Assembly (NCBI RefSeq): GCF_014202115.1
Contig: NZ_JACHFW010000009.1
Location: 89,206-153,205, forward strand
Length of the DNA stretch: 64,000 nt
Reading direction: 5' to 3'
Source of the DNA: Catenibacillus scindens
Lineage (GTDB): Bacteria; Bacillota; Clostridia; Lachnospirales; Lachnospiraceae
Shown: piece by piece, positions 19,197 to 28,006 of the stretch
How positions within the stretch are numbered: the stretch's first letter is position 1
Layout: every line of letters begins with the position of its first letter
Program-made: the position numbers and the translations under genes
Notes under the pieces: generated by a model
Seen by the model: only the letters and a program-made list of their open reading frames with translations
The model's database searches: none
What the model was told of the DNA's origin: nothing

Positions 19197-20755
19197 CGTA
19201 TACCTCCCTGGGCAGCGGTCAAAGCCCCGATCACAGCCTGCGCTTTGTTCCGGCATTCCACAAACTCTTTTTGCGGAACACTGTCAGCCACGATCCCCGC
19301 GCCGGACTGAACGCAGATTTTACCGTTTTTCTTATAAGCCAGGCGAATGGAAATACAAGTGTCCAGATTTCCTGTAAAATCCAGGTATCCGATGGCCCCG
19401 CCATAGACGCCCCGCCGTCTTCCCTCTAGCTCTCTGATGATCTGGCACGCCCGGATTTTCGGGGCTCCGGACAAAGTGCCCGCTGGCAGGATCGCGTCCA
19501 CAGCGTCCACGGCGTCTTTTCCCTCTTCAATCTCCCCGGAAACAGTAGTTCCGATATGCATAACATGGGAAAACCGCTGGATTTGCATATATTTTTCAAC
19601 TTTCACACTTCCAAGGCGGCTGATCTTTCCCAGATCGTTCCGCCCCAGATCTACAAGCATGTTATGCTCCGCCCGCTCTTTCTCGTCGGCCAGAAGTTCT
19701 TTTTCAAGCCTGTCATCCTCCACATCTGTCTTTCCCCTTGGCCGGGTCCCGGCCAGAGGGAAAGTGTGCAGTACGCCATTTTCAAGCTTTGCCAGCGTTT
19801 CTGGGGATGCCCCGGCAATTTCAATATTATCGCTGGTAAAATAAAACATATATGGGGACGGATTGGTGGTGCGCAGCACCCGGTAGGCGTCAAAGAGGCT
19901 CCCTGTCGCTTTAACCTCCATAGGATTAGAGAGAACCACCTGGAAAATATCGCCCTCACGGATATAATGTCTTGCCTTTTCCACCATCGCACAGTACGCT
20001 TCTTCGGAGAAAACAGTTTCAAGATTTCCTTCCATGTGAAGAGGCTTAAAATGTGCCTTAGCTTGGCTGTCCAAAAGTTCTTCAATCCGGTCAAGCTGCC
20101 TCTCTGCCTCCCTGTAAGACATCTCCACATTTCGGGTGTTTACACCTGCAATGAGAATCAATTGCTGGCGGTAATGGTCAAAGGCGATCACCCGGTCAAA
20201 AAGCATTAAATCCACATCGCAAAAAGGACCGGATTCATCAAACAAGGCTCTTAATGAGGGCTCACCATACTGAATGTACTCATAGGAAAAATATCCCACA
20301 AGACCTCCGGTAAACGTGGGAAGCCCTTCCAGATGAGGCGTTTTATAGGCATTCAATATTTCCCGTATCATTTCTCCCGGATGCTGTGTATTAAAATACC
20401 ATGTGCCCGGCCTGGAGATAATATCCATAACATCCTCCGGCAGTTCATTAAATGTCTCTGTCGCAGGGGAGAATTCCTCACTGGACTCCTCATCCTGAAA
20501 ACCGGTCCGTATCCGCATTTTTCCGTTAGTACAGGTCAGCTCCAGCAGCGGGTCAAATCCCAGGAACGTATATCTTCCCCATTTTTGATGACTGTCGGCG
20601 CTCTCTAAAAGATAACAATGCCTGCTGGCAGCCCGAAGCGTACGCATCACTTCAATAGGGGTAAACCGGTCGCTGAGCAATTCCCGATACACGGGAATGC
20701 GCCGGTATGCTTTGTTTTTCGCTAATTTTCTTACTTCTTCTAAAGCCGGTTTCAT
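19193..20755 (-). CDS. trpE: Anthranilate synthase component I
   Basis: A 520-residue chorismate-using enzyme, the first step of tryptophan synthesis from chorismate. The N-terminal part contains LLESADSHQKWGRYTFLG, where LLES is the usual tryptophan feedback site. The C-terminal domain has DIFQVVLSN, ASPETLAKL, FPLAGTRPRGKT and ILPAGTLSGAPKIRA. An AAGGAGG site precedes the ATG. It is the first gene of the trp operon and lies behind a Trp T-box; about 260 nt of extra leader, with a palindromic repeat, separates the T-box terminator from the ATG. Confidence 0.97.
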   Translation of the reverse strand: MKPALEEVRKLAKNKAYRRIPVYRELLSDRFTPIEVMRTLRAASRHCYLLESADSHQKWGRYTFLGFDPLLELTCTNGKMRIRTGFQDEESSEEFSPATETFNELPEDVMDIISRPGTWYFNTQHPGEMIREILNAYKTPHLEGLPTFTGGLVGYFSYEYIQYGEPSLRALFDESGPFCDVDLMLFDRVIAFDHYRQQLILIAGVNTRNVEMSYREAERQLDRIEELLDSQAKAHFKPLHMEGNLETVFSEEAYCAMVEKARHYIREGDIFQVVLSNPMEVKATGSLFDAYRVLRTTNPSPYMFYFTSDNIEIAGASPETLAKLENGVLHTFPLAGTRPRGKTDVEDDRLEKELLADEKERAEHNMLVDLGRNDLGKISRLGSVKVEKYMQIQRFSHVMHIGTTVSGEIEEGKDAVDAVDAILPAGTLSGAPKIRACQIIRELEGRRRGVYGGAIGYLDFTGNLDTCISIRLAYKKNGKICVQSGAGIVADSVPQKEFVECRNKAQAVIGALTAAQGGIR

Positions 20756-21015
20756 CTTTGACCTCCTTGTTTAATCGCCATATCTGCTGCAGCGCGAGCT
20801 TCGCAAAGCGGTTTTTATGTCATTTCATTTGGAAACGCAGTTTTCTATGCGTCAAATACCCCGCTGCAAGCAACGGGGCAGCAAGCTAGCAGTGCCCCAA
20901 AGGGCAAAGTATTTGTTCTTTGCTCCGCTACAGTCGGTGCTAAACGTGTGCCACCGGCACACAGCACCGCCAAATGGACGCGCAAGCGCGTCCATTTGGC
21001 TCGCTGCCTGCGGGA
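20756..21015 (-). other. Long trp leader segment between T-box and trpE
   Basis: This untranslated stretch is much longer than needed after a T-box. It contains the palindromic repeat at 20947-21020 and further short inverted repeats such as GCGAGCTTCGC. No small ORF with a good ribosome site is convincing. I infer that repeat DNA entered the leader after the T-box. Confidence 0.55.
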
Positions 21016-21020
21016 ATAAA
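20947..21020. repeat. Dispersed palindromic repeat, copy 2 (in the trp leader)
   Basis: GTGTGCCACCGGCACAC is followed by a perfect palindrome at 20969-21000 with 15-bp arms GCCAAATGGACGCGC and a 2-nt loop, then TCGCTGCCTGCGGGAATAAA. Copy 1 at 12409-12475 has the same parts in the same order and orientation. Confidence 0.8.
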
Positions 21021-21328
21021 AAAATCCGCCCATGACATAAGATATAAAATCTTATGTCAAGGACGGATGTACAATACTTGCAAATGCACTTCTTCCGCGG
21101 TGCCACCTTGATTTACGAATTAATCGTACCCTCAGCGAGATACTGACATATCTCCGGCAACTGACGTATGCCCCACGTCGCAGGATAATAAGGAAAATCT
21201 TCCCGTTCACTGCGCCCTCAGCGGTCCATTTGGCAACTTGCATCTCCATCCGGCTCTCACCTTCCCGGACTCTCTGTGGGCGCATCATTACTTTGATCTC
21301 CGCTTCAACGGTTTATCATGTAAAATTT
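21016..21328 (-). promoter_or_regulatory. T-box leader, tryptophan-specific, upstream of trpE
   Basis: On the minus strand the leader shows ACAGAGAG and AAGGTGAGAG of stem I, and a specifier TGG (complement 21226-21228) in AAATGGACC. The antiterminator motif GGTGGCACCGCG is at 21096-21107, and the terminator ATCCGTCC-TTGACATAAGAT with its complement (21021-21068) ends in seven T. TGGC pairs with a tRNA 3' end carrying discriminator G, as tRNA-Trp has; the tRNA-Trp gene at 63735-63805 in this window does have G there. Shortage of charged tRNA-Trp should turn on the trp operon. Confidence 0.94.
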
Positions 21329-21334
21329 TATTTG

Positions 21335-21364
21335 ATTATATACTACCGCGTTAAAGTTTGTCAA
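21335..21364 (-). promoter_or_regulatory. Promoter of the trp operon
   Basis: On the minus strand a consensus TTGACA (21364-21359) and TATAAT (21340-21335) are 18 nt apart. The start site would be close to 21328, directly upstream of the T-box. Confidence 0.75.
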
Positions 21365-21395
21365 GAAATTTTCTGTGTAATTTTTGTGAAAATGT

Positions 21396-21655
21396 GTTAC
21401 AGTTCAGCCATCAGGGATAGGTGGGATGATTTATGCTTGCATAAGGATCAGCCCGCCCCATTCCTGATGAGTCCGGCGCCGGATCATGAGCAAAGGAGCG
21501 GCGGCAGCCGGAAACAAGATTCAAGACTTGCGCAACACAGACACACATGCTAGAATAAGTCGTTGTAATCTTCGCGCCGCCAGGCTGCGGCTTTGTCATA
21601 TATTAGCGCCGGCTCTTTGTACATTTGCACAGCGTCCGGCGAACTGAACTATTAC
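21396..21655. repeat. Element bounded by inverted GTTACAGTTCAG-like ends, with composite repeat
   Basis: GTTACAGTTCAGCC at 21396-21409 faces CTGAACTATTAC at 21644-21655, matching at 10 of 12 positions when inverted. Inside, GGTGGGATGATTTATGC with ATAAGGATCA and CCCGCC (21420-21457) forms a hairpin, and ATGAGCAAAGGAGCGGC follows at 21486-21502. Both inner parts recur in the same order at 28855-28938 on the other strand. No gene is supported here; the region separates the trp promoter from queA. Confidence 0.65.
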
Positions 21656-21685
21656 TCATTTTTCTTTAACAGGAGGAAATTAATA

Positions 21686-22711
21686 TTGAAAACTTCAGAT
21701 TTTTATTTTGATCTGCCCAAAGAACTCATTGCCCAAGACCCGCTCAAAGACCGCTCCGGCTCCCGGCTCATGGTATTAGATAAAAAAACAGGCGGTGTTT
21801 CCCACCACATTTTCAGGGAAATTATTGATTTTTTAAATCCAGGAGACTGTCTTGTCATTAATAACACCAAGGTGATTCCCGCCAGACTCCACGGCATCAA
21901 AGAGGATACCGGCGCTCATGTGGAAGTCCTCCTCTTAAAACGTCTGGAAAATGATGTGTGGGAAACTCTGGTAAAGCCTGGACGCAAACTCCGTCCGGGA
22001 GCGAAAATTTCTTTTGGGGACGGTCTTTTAAAGGCTGAAGTTCTGGATATTGTAGATGAGGGAAACCGGCGCATTCGCTTCACCTACGACGGTATTTTTG
22101 AGGAAATCCTCGACCGTCTGGGCGAAATGCCCCTGCCCCCTTATATTACCCACAAATTGGAAGATAAAAGCCGTTATCAGACCGTTTACGCCAAGTATGA
22201 CGGTTCCGCCGCCGCTCCCACCGCCGGCCTCCATTTTACAAAAGAGCTTCTTGACGCCATCCAGGCCAAGGGAATAAAAATTGCCAACATTACTCTCCAT
22301 GTTGGTCTGGGCACATTCCGCCCGGTGAAGGTGGACGATGTCACTTTGCACCACATGCACTCCGAATTTTATATGGTGGACGAAGAGGCCGCGCAAATCA
22401 TTAATGAGACAAAGGATAGCGGCGGACGGGTCATCGCTGTAGGCACCACAAGCACCCGGACTCTGGAAACTGTGGCCGATGACAATGGCCATGTGCGCCC
22501 CTGCAGCGGCTGGACACAGATCTTTATCTACCCCGGCTATACCTTTAAATGTATCGACGCTCTGATCACCAATTTTCATCTGCCTGAATCCACACTCCTG
22601 ATGCTGGTGTCCGCTCTGGCCTCAAAGGATATGATCTTAAACGCTTACCACATCGCCGTGGAAGAAAAATACCGTTTTTTCAGTTTTGGCGATGCCATGT
22701 TTATCCACTAA
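21686..22711 (+). CDS. queA: S-adenosylmethionine:tRNA ribosyltransferase-isomerase
   Basis: A 341-residue enzyme that moves the ribosyl part of SAM to 7-aminomethyl-deazaguanine in tRNA to form epoxyqueuosine. Family segments are [52 protein letters not shown] and [16 protein letters not shown]. The start is TTG at 21686, with AGGAGG 9 nt before it; upstream in-frame codons lie in intergenic repeat DNA. The tgt gene for the preceding queuosine step is elsewhere in this window (45442-46578). Confidence 0.95.
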   Translation: MKTSDFYFDLPKELIAQDPLKDRSGSRLMVLDKKTGGVSHHIFREIIDFLNPGDCLVINNTKVIPARLHGIKEDTGAHVEVLLLKRLENDVWETLVKPGRKLRPGAKISFGDGLLKAEVLDIVDEGNRRIRFTYDGIFEEILDRLGEMPLPPYITHKLEDKSRYQTVYAKYDGSAAAPTAGLHFTKELLDAIQAKGIKIANITLHVGLGTFRPVKVDDVTLHHMHSEFYMVDEEAAQIINETKDSGGRVIAVGTTSTRTLETVADDNGHVRPCSGWTQIFIYPGYTFKCIDALITNFHLPESTLLMLVSALASKDMILNAYHIAVEEKYRFFSFGDAMFIH

Positions 22712-22737
22712 AAATTTCACCGGCCATGGATAGCCCT

Positions 22738-23436
22738 CTATCCATGGCGGAACCGAACCTTTGACCGCGGAAGGCGGCGCTCGTTTTCTCCGCCCCTGGA
22801 GCTGTTCCAGGATGAAATACATCCATTTTCCAATACAACGATCCGATCTCCAAAAGCACATACATCGGTATATTTTGATGCGGTCACAAGGGCGCACAGG
22901 TGATAGTGACGCACCAGTTTTTTTATGGATTCCCGCACTTCATCGCTCCTGCTCCGCTCTAAAAACTCAAAAGGAGCATCTAAAAGAAGAACCTTTGGCT
23001 TTGTGGTCATTATCCGGGCCACAGCCACTTTCAGCCGCTGTTCCCCTGAAAGCTGTGTGATCTTTTTGGTCAGAAAATCCTCCAGTCCCAGAAGCTGAAT
23101 GATCTCATTCACGTCAGACATGGAAGATATGGGCCTGTACCGGATATCAGAAATAATATTTTTATATACGTTCATGTCCCATAAGAAGTCAAAATCTCTG
23201 AAAACAACATTCACAGGTCTCTCCTCCGGGGGAACGCCGATAATATTATACCCGTCAATGATAATATTGCCACAGTCGCCATTGTAGACGCCCAATATGA
23301 GATTTAATAATGTTGTTTTTCCGCTGCCAGGCCGGCCTAATATGGATACAATCTCCCCGCCGGCCACTTTCAGATCTATGTGATCCAAAACAAGATGGCC
23401 GTCAAAAGATTTTCTTAAATTTTCCAGCACTAACAT
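22738..23436 (-). CDS. Orphan ABC transporter ATP-binding protein with degenerate catalytic motifs
   Basis: A 232-residue protein with the fold markers of a MalK/PotA-like ATPase. Walker A is intact (GRPGSGKTT, 34-42), but other motifs deviate: Arg80 stands in place of the Q-loop Gln (VVFRDF), the signature is LSGEQ (129-133), Walker B reads LLLDAPFE with Ala154 where the catalytic Glu should be, and the H-loop reads VTASK without His. ATP may bind, but normal hydrolysis is doubtful. No permease or binding-protein gene is adjacent; the neighbours are queA and a BrkB-type gene, both facing differently. Function unknown. Confidence 0.8.
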   Translation of the reverse strand: MLVLENLRKSFDGHLVLDHIDLKVAGGEIVSILGRPGSGKTTLLNLILGVYNGDCGNIIIDGYNIIGVPPEERPVNVVFRDFDFLWDMNVYKNIISDIRYRPISSMSDVNEIIQLLGLEDFLTKKITQLSGEQRLKVAVARIMTTKPKVLLLDAPFEFLERSRSDEVRESIKKLVRHYHLCALVTASKYTDVCAFGDRIVVLENGCISSWNSSRGGENERRLPRSKVRFRHG

Positions 23437-23767
23437 CTTATTTTGCCTTCCTCCATCAAAACATTCACTTTTACAGAAGATCCTGTTAAATCTTCTCCCG
23501 CATCTTACAGATAATAGAATATTTTATCAATTAGGACAGTCCTATGCTATCACATTTCAGAAAAATAATCGTAAAATTACTGTAAAGGCAAAATGCAGCC
23601 TCGTTCAGCCATCAAAAGACAGGCAGACCAAACAGTTACACAGTGTAACCGTAGAAAAGATATCCGCATGGACATTCTCAAAAATTCATGTTAAGATGAT
23701 ATAAAATAAGCTAAGATCGTCAATCATAATAGAGTGAGCAAATATTATCCCAAAGGATCGGTGGACA
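23437..23767. promoter_or_regulatory. Divergent intergenic region with candidate promoter and palindrome
   Basis: For the BrkB-type gene TGGACA (23669-23674) and TAAGAT (23692-23697) are 17 nt apart. GTTACACAGTGTAAC, an interrupted palindrome at 23635-23649, lies 19 nt upstream of the -35 box and could be an operator. CGTTCAGCCATC near 23602 resembles one end of the dispersed element family but has no clear partner. Nothing else is recognised. Confidence 0.45.
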
Positions 23768-24601
23768 ATGGCGGCATTAATCAAATGGATCAAAGGTATC
23801 TTGAACAAAATCAAAGATGATCATGTCTCTGCTTACGCGGCTCAGTCCGCTTTTTTTATCATATTATCAGCGGTACCCTTTTTAATGCTGCTTCTGATTC
23901 TGCTGAAATATGTTCCCCTAGAGACAGAAACACTCATCGACAATATCGGCGATTTTTTTCCGGCGGACACAGGAAAATTTATTATTTATATCATCCAGGA
24001 GATCAATACAAAGACCTCCGGAACTGTACTGTCTATCACTATCATCGCCCTGCTGTGGTCCTCAGGGAAGGGAATCCTGTCGCTGAGCCGGGGAATGAAC
24101 TCCATCTATGGCATTAAAGAGACCCGCAACTATGTTCTTCTTCGGATCATCTCCACCATATACACCCTGATTTTCGCCTTTATGATCATCTTTACTTTAG
24201 TTGTCCTCGTATTTGGCAACCGGATCTACCTGTGGATCTGTGAAAAGCTTCCCTTCTTAAACGACGTGGCTGCTTTTCTCATCAGCATACGGACCATCTC
24301 TGCCATGGCAATACTGACCCTGTTTTTCCTGATCTTTTATAAGGTTCTTCCCAACAAAAAAGTCAGTTTTTACCATCAGCTCCCCGGAGCTGTATTTTCC
24401 GGCCTTGGATGGATGATCACTTCCTACATTTTTTCTATCTATGTGGATTTTTCCGGCGGTCTGTCCAATATGTACGGCAGTCTTACAAGCATCATCGTCA
24501 CCATGCTCTGGCTCTATTTCTGCATGAACATCTTCTTTCTCGGCGCCGAGTTAAATATTCTATGGTTTTCCCCCGACCGGAAAAAAATACTCTCCATTTA
24601 G
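23768..24601 (+). CDS. YihY/BrkB family inner membrane protein
   Basis: A 277-residue protein with about six membrane helices and the family layout: a short cytoplasmic helix (KWIKGILNKIKDDHVSAYAAQ), SAFFIILSAVPFLMLLLILL, a segment LLWSSGKGILSLSRGMNSIYG and a C-terminal YGSLTSIIVTMLWLYFCMNI followed by FFLGAELN. YihY/BrkB proteins were once taken for RNase BN; their real function is not settled, and a transport role is suspected. The gene stands alone between a divergent ATPase gene and a convergent SpoIID-type gene. Confidence 0.92.
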   Translation: MAALIKWIKGILNKIKDDHVSAYAAQSAFFIILSAVPFLMLLLILLKYVPLETETLIDNIGDFFPADTGKFIIYIIQEINTKTSGTVLSITIIALLWSSGKGILSLSRGMNSIYGIKETRNYVLLRIISTIYTLIFAFMIIFTLVVLVFGNRIYLWICEKLPFLNDVAAFLISIRTISAMAILTLFFLIFYKVLPNKKVSFYHQLPGAVFSGLGWMITSYIFSIYVDFSGGLSNMYGSLTSIIVTMLWLYFCMNIFFLGAELNILWFSPDRKKILSI

Positions 24602-24610
24602 ATTTCAAGG

Positions 24611-24650
24611 AAAAAATCTCCGGGTCCTTTATGGTTCCCGGAGATTTTCT
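24611..24650. terminator. Bidirectional hairpin between BrkB-type and SpoIID-type genes
   Basis: AAAAATCTCCGGG pairs with CCCGGAGATTTTCT across a 12-nt loop. A-rich and T-rich flanks allow function on both strands; the distal arm overlaps the 3' end of the convergent gene (stop at 24629). Confidence 0.7.
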
Positions 24651-26932
24651 ATAGCCACGTCCTCAAAATAAAAATGGAGGATCTCATAGCAGTCCAGCCC
24701 ACGATTGGCCAGCATCAGCACTCCATTCTGGCTCATACCTGTACCGTGACCGTAACCTCCGCCCCGGAGAGTGTAGATCTGATCCCCTTGGGCCTCAATG
24801 TAAAAATAGCCGCTGGGAAGCATGGTCATCGTCCCTGCGTCAGTGCCGTCATGACACAGAACTAAAGATTCCAACGGGGCCAGAAGCAGACGGATATTAT
24901 ACTCTCCCTGGACCAAGATCACCGCCTCAGTTCCCTCGATTACCATCGACTTAATGACGCCGCTTTCACTCCGTTCCCTGACATAGAGATCAATAATATC
25001 TCCCACTGTGGATATTTCTTTTTCCACAAAACTTCCGCCCTCATCCATAACAAGGATCTGGGAAGGCACCGTCCGGATACGTGTAAGGAGACTTTTATCA
25101 ACTGATTCCCGGATATTCACGGAGGATAAAGTCGTCTCCCATCGGAACCAGGATATGTCTTTCTCAAAATAATCTTTTGAGGCATAGTCATCAATAAAGG
25201 ATTTAAAAACATCTTCTGATGACAGATCTCTCTCTTCTTCTCCCAAAATCTGAAGGCGTCCATGGATATAGGGCACACCGTTCCCGGAAATCCACACATC
25301 CTCCGGATCCGAGCTGCTTCCGCTAGACGTAGAATAAAAATAAGCCTGAACCGGCTCCCCCTCCCATACAAGGGCCTGACCGGCGGTTTCATCCACAGCC
25401 TGACAAGTTCTTGAATCCTCATCGGCGTTATTGTACACCTGTGTGGCCATGCTGTCATCCACATCGGCGTCCCACTGGGGGAATCGGGGATTTTGAATCG
25501 AAGCGGCGGCAAAACTTCTGGCACAGACCGCCTGGGTCTTTAAAGCTTCCATCTCGTAGGAGGCTGGCATCTCACTGGGAATGACCCCATATAAATAATC
25601 TTCCATGAGTAACTCATTGACAAGAACAAGCCCCTGATCATCGGCAATGATCTCCAGGGCGCCTCTGTACCGGGGATGGCCCTGACTCCGGTTTAAAGAC
25701 AAAATCTCAATGGTTCCCGCCGTGGCTGATGTAAATACTGTCATCGACGGCTGTCCCGCAAGAGCAGAAAGATCTATAGTCAACATCTCACCGGCCTGGT
25801 ATTCCCTGCGCTCGCCCTGGCAGACAGTCCAAAAAGGAACGCTGCTTGTCAGGGTAACACCGGAATGAATATAACCTGTATAGCCGTCACAACTTAAAAG
25901 CACCCGGATCGTCTCTTCCTGGGAGGAGGCCCGGATCAGGGCCGCACATATCTTCTGATCCTCCACAACAAATTCCGTATACATGCTTCCTGCAGACAGG
26001 CTGTCTCTCCCCTGGCAGGTAATCCCCTGCTCCATATTCAGAACAATAAAATCCTCTGTCGTGGCCACTTTCCCGTAGTTTTCAATGTCAATAGATTCAT
26101 CGTCCACAGAGAGGATCGTTCCCTTGATCACCGTTGGCTTTAATGTGATCTTAGACAACTCCCGGTCCTCAAAAGTCATATCCGCCATGACTTTCTCCAC
26201 CGGTTCAGTCAAAATCCGGTCCAGCTCAAAGACACGGTAATACCCGTTAATAAAAACCGTCATCTGATCCTGATCACCGGAAGTAATCCATACATTGTTA
26301 ACCTGGACGGTCTTGGGGCAGACGCCGTTGATCCCACCAATTTCGCCGCCGCACACATAGGCAAAAACGCAGGTATCCATATAACTGTCCAGAGACAGGC
26401 CTACAAAACTAAAAAGACCCTCCTGGGTCAGGCACTGCCAGGATGAAAGTCCTTCCACATTAGATGATGTGCCAAGGATCAACAATTCCTGCTTTTTTAC
26501 ATGGCCGGACCGGGCCGCTATAAGATCGTACAGCTCAAACCACTGGCTGGCTGGAATGGGCCGCGTCTCCCCGGCATCAAATGAAAAAGACAGAAACTCT
26601 GTCTGAACCTCGAAGGCTCCGGCGATTTTCTTCGCCTCGCCGTAAGTTAACGGTTCCATGGCCCACAAATCCACCATCTCCCCGGATTCCGGCCCCAATC
26701 CAAAGCATTCTTCAGACCGTTCTATGTAAGGCGAGTACCACGCCTGTCCCTCCTCCAAGCTGTCCGTGGCGATCCCATCCGGACCGTCTTTGGCGAGGAC
26801 TGACATTTTAGCGGCAGCACTGCGGCTAATCCATGTCTCATCTTTATGTCCGCCATAAAGCCAGACGATCATCCAGGCAGTAACGCACAGAAGAACGCTT
26901 AAAATACCTATAAGCCAATATTGTCTTTTCAT
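24629..26932 (-). CDS. Large SpoIID/LytB domain protein, membrane-anchored
   Basis: A 767-residue protein. One N-terminal helix (about residues 5-27) anchors it or serves as signal. About residues 30-420 are not assignable by eye and have several beta-rich segments. The SpoIID domain follows: NELLMEDYLYGVIPSEMP, EALKTQAVCARSFAAASI, AVDETAGQALVWEGEPVQAY with FYSTSSGSSSDPEDVW, and near the C-terminus GGGYGHGTGMSQNGVLML. SpoIID proteins are lytic transglycosylases of peptidoglycan in sporulation, and LytB homologues modify autolysins. The length is about twice that of SpoIID, so a paralogue with an added N-terminal part is more likely than spoIID itself. Confidence 0.85.
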   Translation of the reverse strand: MKRQYWLIGILSVLLCVTAWMIVWLYGGHKDETWISRSAAAKMSVLAKDGPDGIATDSLEEGQAWYSPYIERSEECFGLGPESGEMVDLWAMEPLTYGEAKKIAGAFEVQTEFLSFSFDAGETRPIPASQWFELYDLIAARSGHVKKQELLILGTSSNVEGLSSWQCLTQEGLFSFVGLSLDSYMDTCVFAYVCGGEIGGINGVCPKTVQVNNVWITSGDQDQMTVFINGYYRVFELDRILTEPVEKVMADMTFEDRELSKITLKPTVIKGTILSVDDESIDIENYGKVATTEDFIVLNMEQGITCQGRDSLSAGSMYTEFVVEDQKICAALIRASSQEETIRVLLSCDGYTGYIHSGVTLTSSVPFWTVCQGERREYQAGEMLTIDLSALAGQPSMTVFTSATAGTIEILSLNRSQGHPRYRGALEIIADDQGLVLVNELLMEDYLYGVIPSEMPASYEMEALKTQAVCARSFAAASIQNPRFPQWDADVDDSMATQVYNNADEDSRTCQAVDETAGQALVWEGEPVQAYFYSTSSGSSSDPEDVWISGNGVPYIHGRLQILGEEERDLSSEDVFKSFIDDYASKDYFEKDISWFRWETTLSSVNIRESVDKSLLTRIRTVPSQILVMDEGGSFVEKEISTVGDIIDLYVRERSESGVIKSMVIEGTEAVILVQGEYNIRLLLAPLESLVLCHDGTDAGTMTMLPSGYFYIEAQGDQIYTLRGGGYGHGTGMSQNGVLMLANRGLDCYEILHFYFEDVAIENLREP

Positions 26933-27308
26933 AAAGCCCTTTCCATCTGTTAAATATCCTATGATACTGTTTGATCAGGCAAGACATCACCGCGAGAGTG
27001 ACTTCCCACCGCCTGCACGGGGAATCAAATGACTAAAAAGAGACGCTCCACATTCATGTGTGCGTCTCTTTTTTATCTTATGTATGTCCCAGGGTGCCGT
27101 TCCCCGCTATTTGACGCCTAGCCTAACGCCAGGTGGGTAATCTCGTCGGTCTTTCTGTCTTCCACTGCAAACGGAGGCCTGACATATTGCCCGATATCAA
27201 ATTTCCCGTCAAATGAAATGTAGGTTCAAAATTGCAGGGTGATCGAACACTCCAGGAAATCTCTTGGCTTTTATCTGAAATTAATTATATATGATACTGT
27301 AGGAAATT
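26933..27308. other. Non-coding stretch with one terminator hairpin
   Basis: The only structure is AAAAAGAGACGC with GCGTCTCTTTTTT at 27035-27074, a hairpin usable on both strands that should end transcription of the sigma-factor gene (minus strand). The rest shows no ORF with coding character and no recognised RNA. Confidence 0.6.
27035..27075 (-). terminator. Terminator downstream of the sigma factor gene
   Basis: A 12-bp stem with a loop of about 15 nt lies between an A run and a T run, so it can act on both strands. Confidence 0.65.
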
Positions 27309-27857
27309 TCAAGTAGGAAATATTTCCTTTACCTTTTTACGAATCTTGCGTATCGCCCGCTCATAACGTTTTCTTGCCGCAGTCTCCTTGATGTGATACA
27401 TAGCGCCGATCTCTTTATACCCCATATTGTATAAAATCCTCATGACCAGTATATCTTTTTCCTGTCTGGAAAGTTCCTCAAGAATTTTTAAATACTCCTG
27501 AAGTATTATATGGTGTTCCGGCTGAGTATATGCTCCGCCGCATGTTTTTGAATGGAAAGAAAGGATATCTGAATTTAAAATAAGCTGGCTGTCTTTATTT
27601 TTATAAAAATCAGAAATCGCCGAGCGGATTATATTCCTCAGATAAATTTCCACAGGCTTTCTTTCCATAAGCCGCATCTTTTTCCTGTAACGCCATACAC
27701 GGTAATATACGTCCTGGATCACATCTTCCACCCACGCCTGATTTCTCACTCTGTGATAAACTGTCTGCTCGATCTGGCGCATATATTTTTCCGTAAACGC
27801 TTCAAACCACTGTTTTATAAGTTCTTCCTCGGACACTGGATACCTCTTCCTGCGCAC
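27309..27857 (-). CDS. Sigma-70 family (ECF-like) RNA polymerase sigma factor
   Basis: A 182-residue protein. Region 2 is near residues 25-80, with WVEDVIQDVYYRVWRYR as the core-binding and -10 recognition part. Region 4 is near 125-178, with a helix-turn-helix in SRQEKDILVMRILYNMGYKE and a basic end. Regions 1 and 3 are absent, as in ECF factors. No anti-sigma gene adjoins: the upstream neighbour is a divergent GDPD gene and the downstream gene is a SpoIID-type gene behind a terminator. Control of the SpoIID-type gene is possible but not shown. Confidence 0.85.
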   Translation of the reverse strand: MRRKRYPVSEEELIKQWFEAFTEKYMRQIEQTVYHRVRNQAWVEDVIQDVYYRVWRYRKKMRLMERKPVEIYLRNIIRSAISDFYKNKDSQLILNSDILSFHSKTCGGAYTQPEHHIILQEYLKILEELSRQEKDILVMRILYNMGYKEIGAMYHIKETAARKRYERAIRKIRKKVKEIFPT

Positions 27858-27869
27858 CTATAAAATTGC

Positions 27870-27884
27870 GTTCACAGAGTGAAC
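27870..27884. promoter_or_regulatory. 15-bp palindrome in a divergent promoter region
   Basis: GTTCACAGAGTGAAC has perfect 6-bp arms around AGA. It lies 13 nt before the sigma-factor start and upstream of the GDPD promoter, a position suitable for an operator. No regulator is identified. Confidence 0.4.
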
Positions 27885-27942
27885 GGCGACATGCGCCTGG
27901 CTACCACCAACAGTAACCAAAGATTGTCCCTGTTTAAACGGA

Positions 27943-27971
27943 TAGACAATTCGGCCAAACAATGCTAAACT
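27943..27971 (+). promoter_or_regulatory. Candidate promoter of the GDPD gene
   Basis: TAGACA (27943-27948) and TAAACT (27966-27971) are 17 nt apart, 35 nt before the ATG at 28007. Confidence 0.5.
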
Positions 27972-28006
27972 GTTAATCGGATATTTCGTAGGAAAGGACG
28001 CTGTTT

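Noticed and set aside
21226..21236. CCATTTGGC in the Trp T-box as a third copy of the long palindrome
   Set aside because: It is the specifier region of the T-box (TGG) and lacks the other parts of the repeat.
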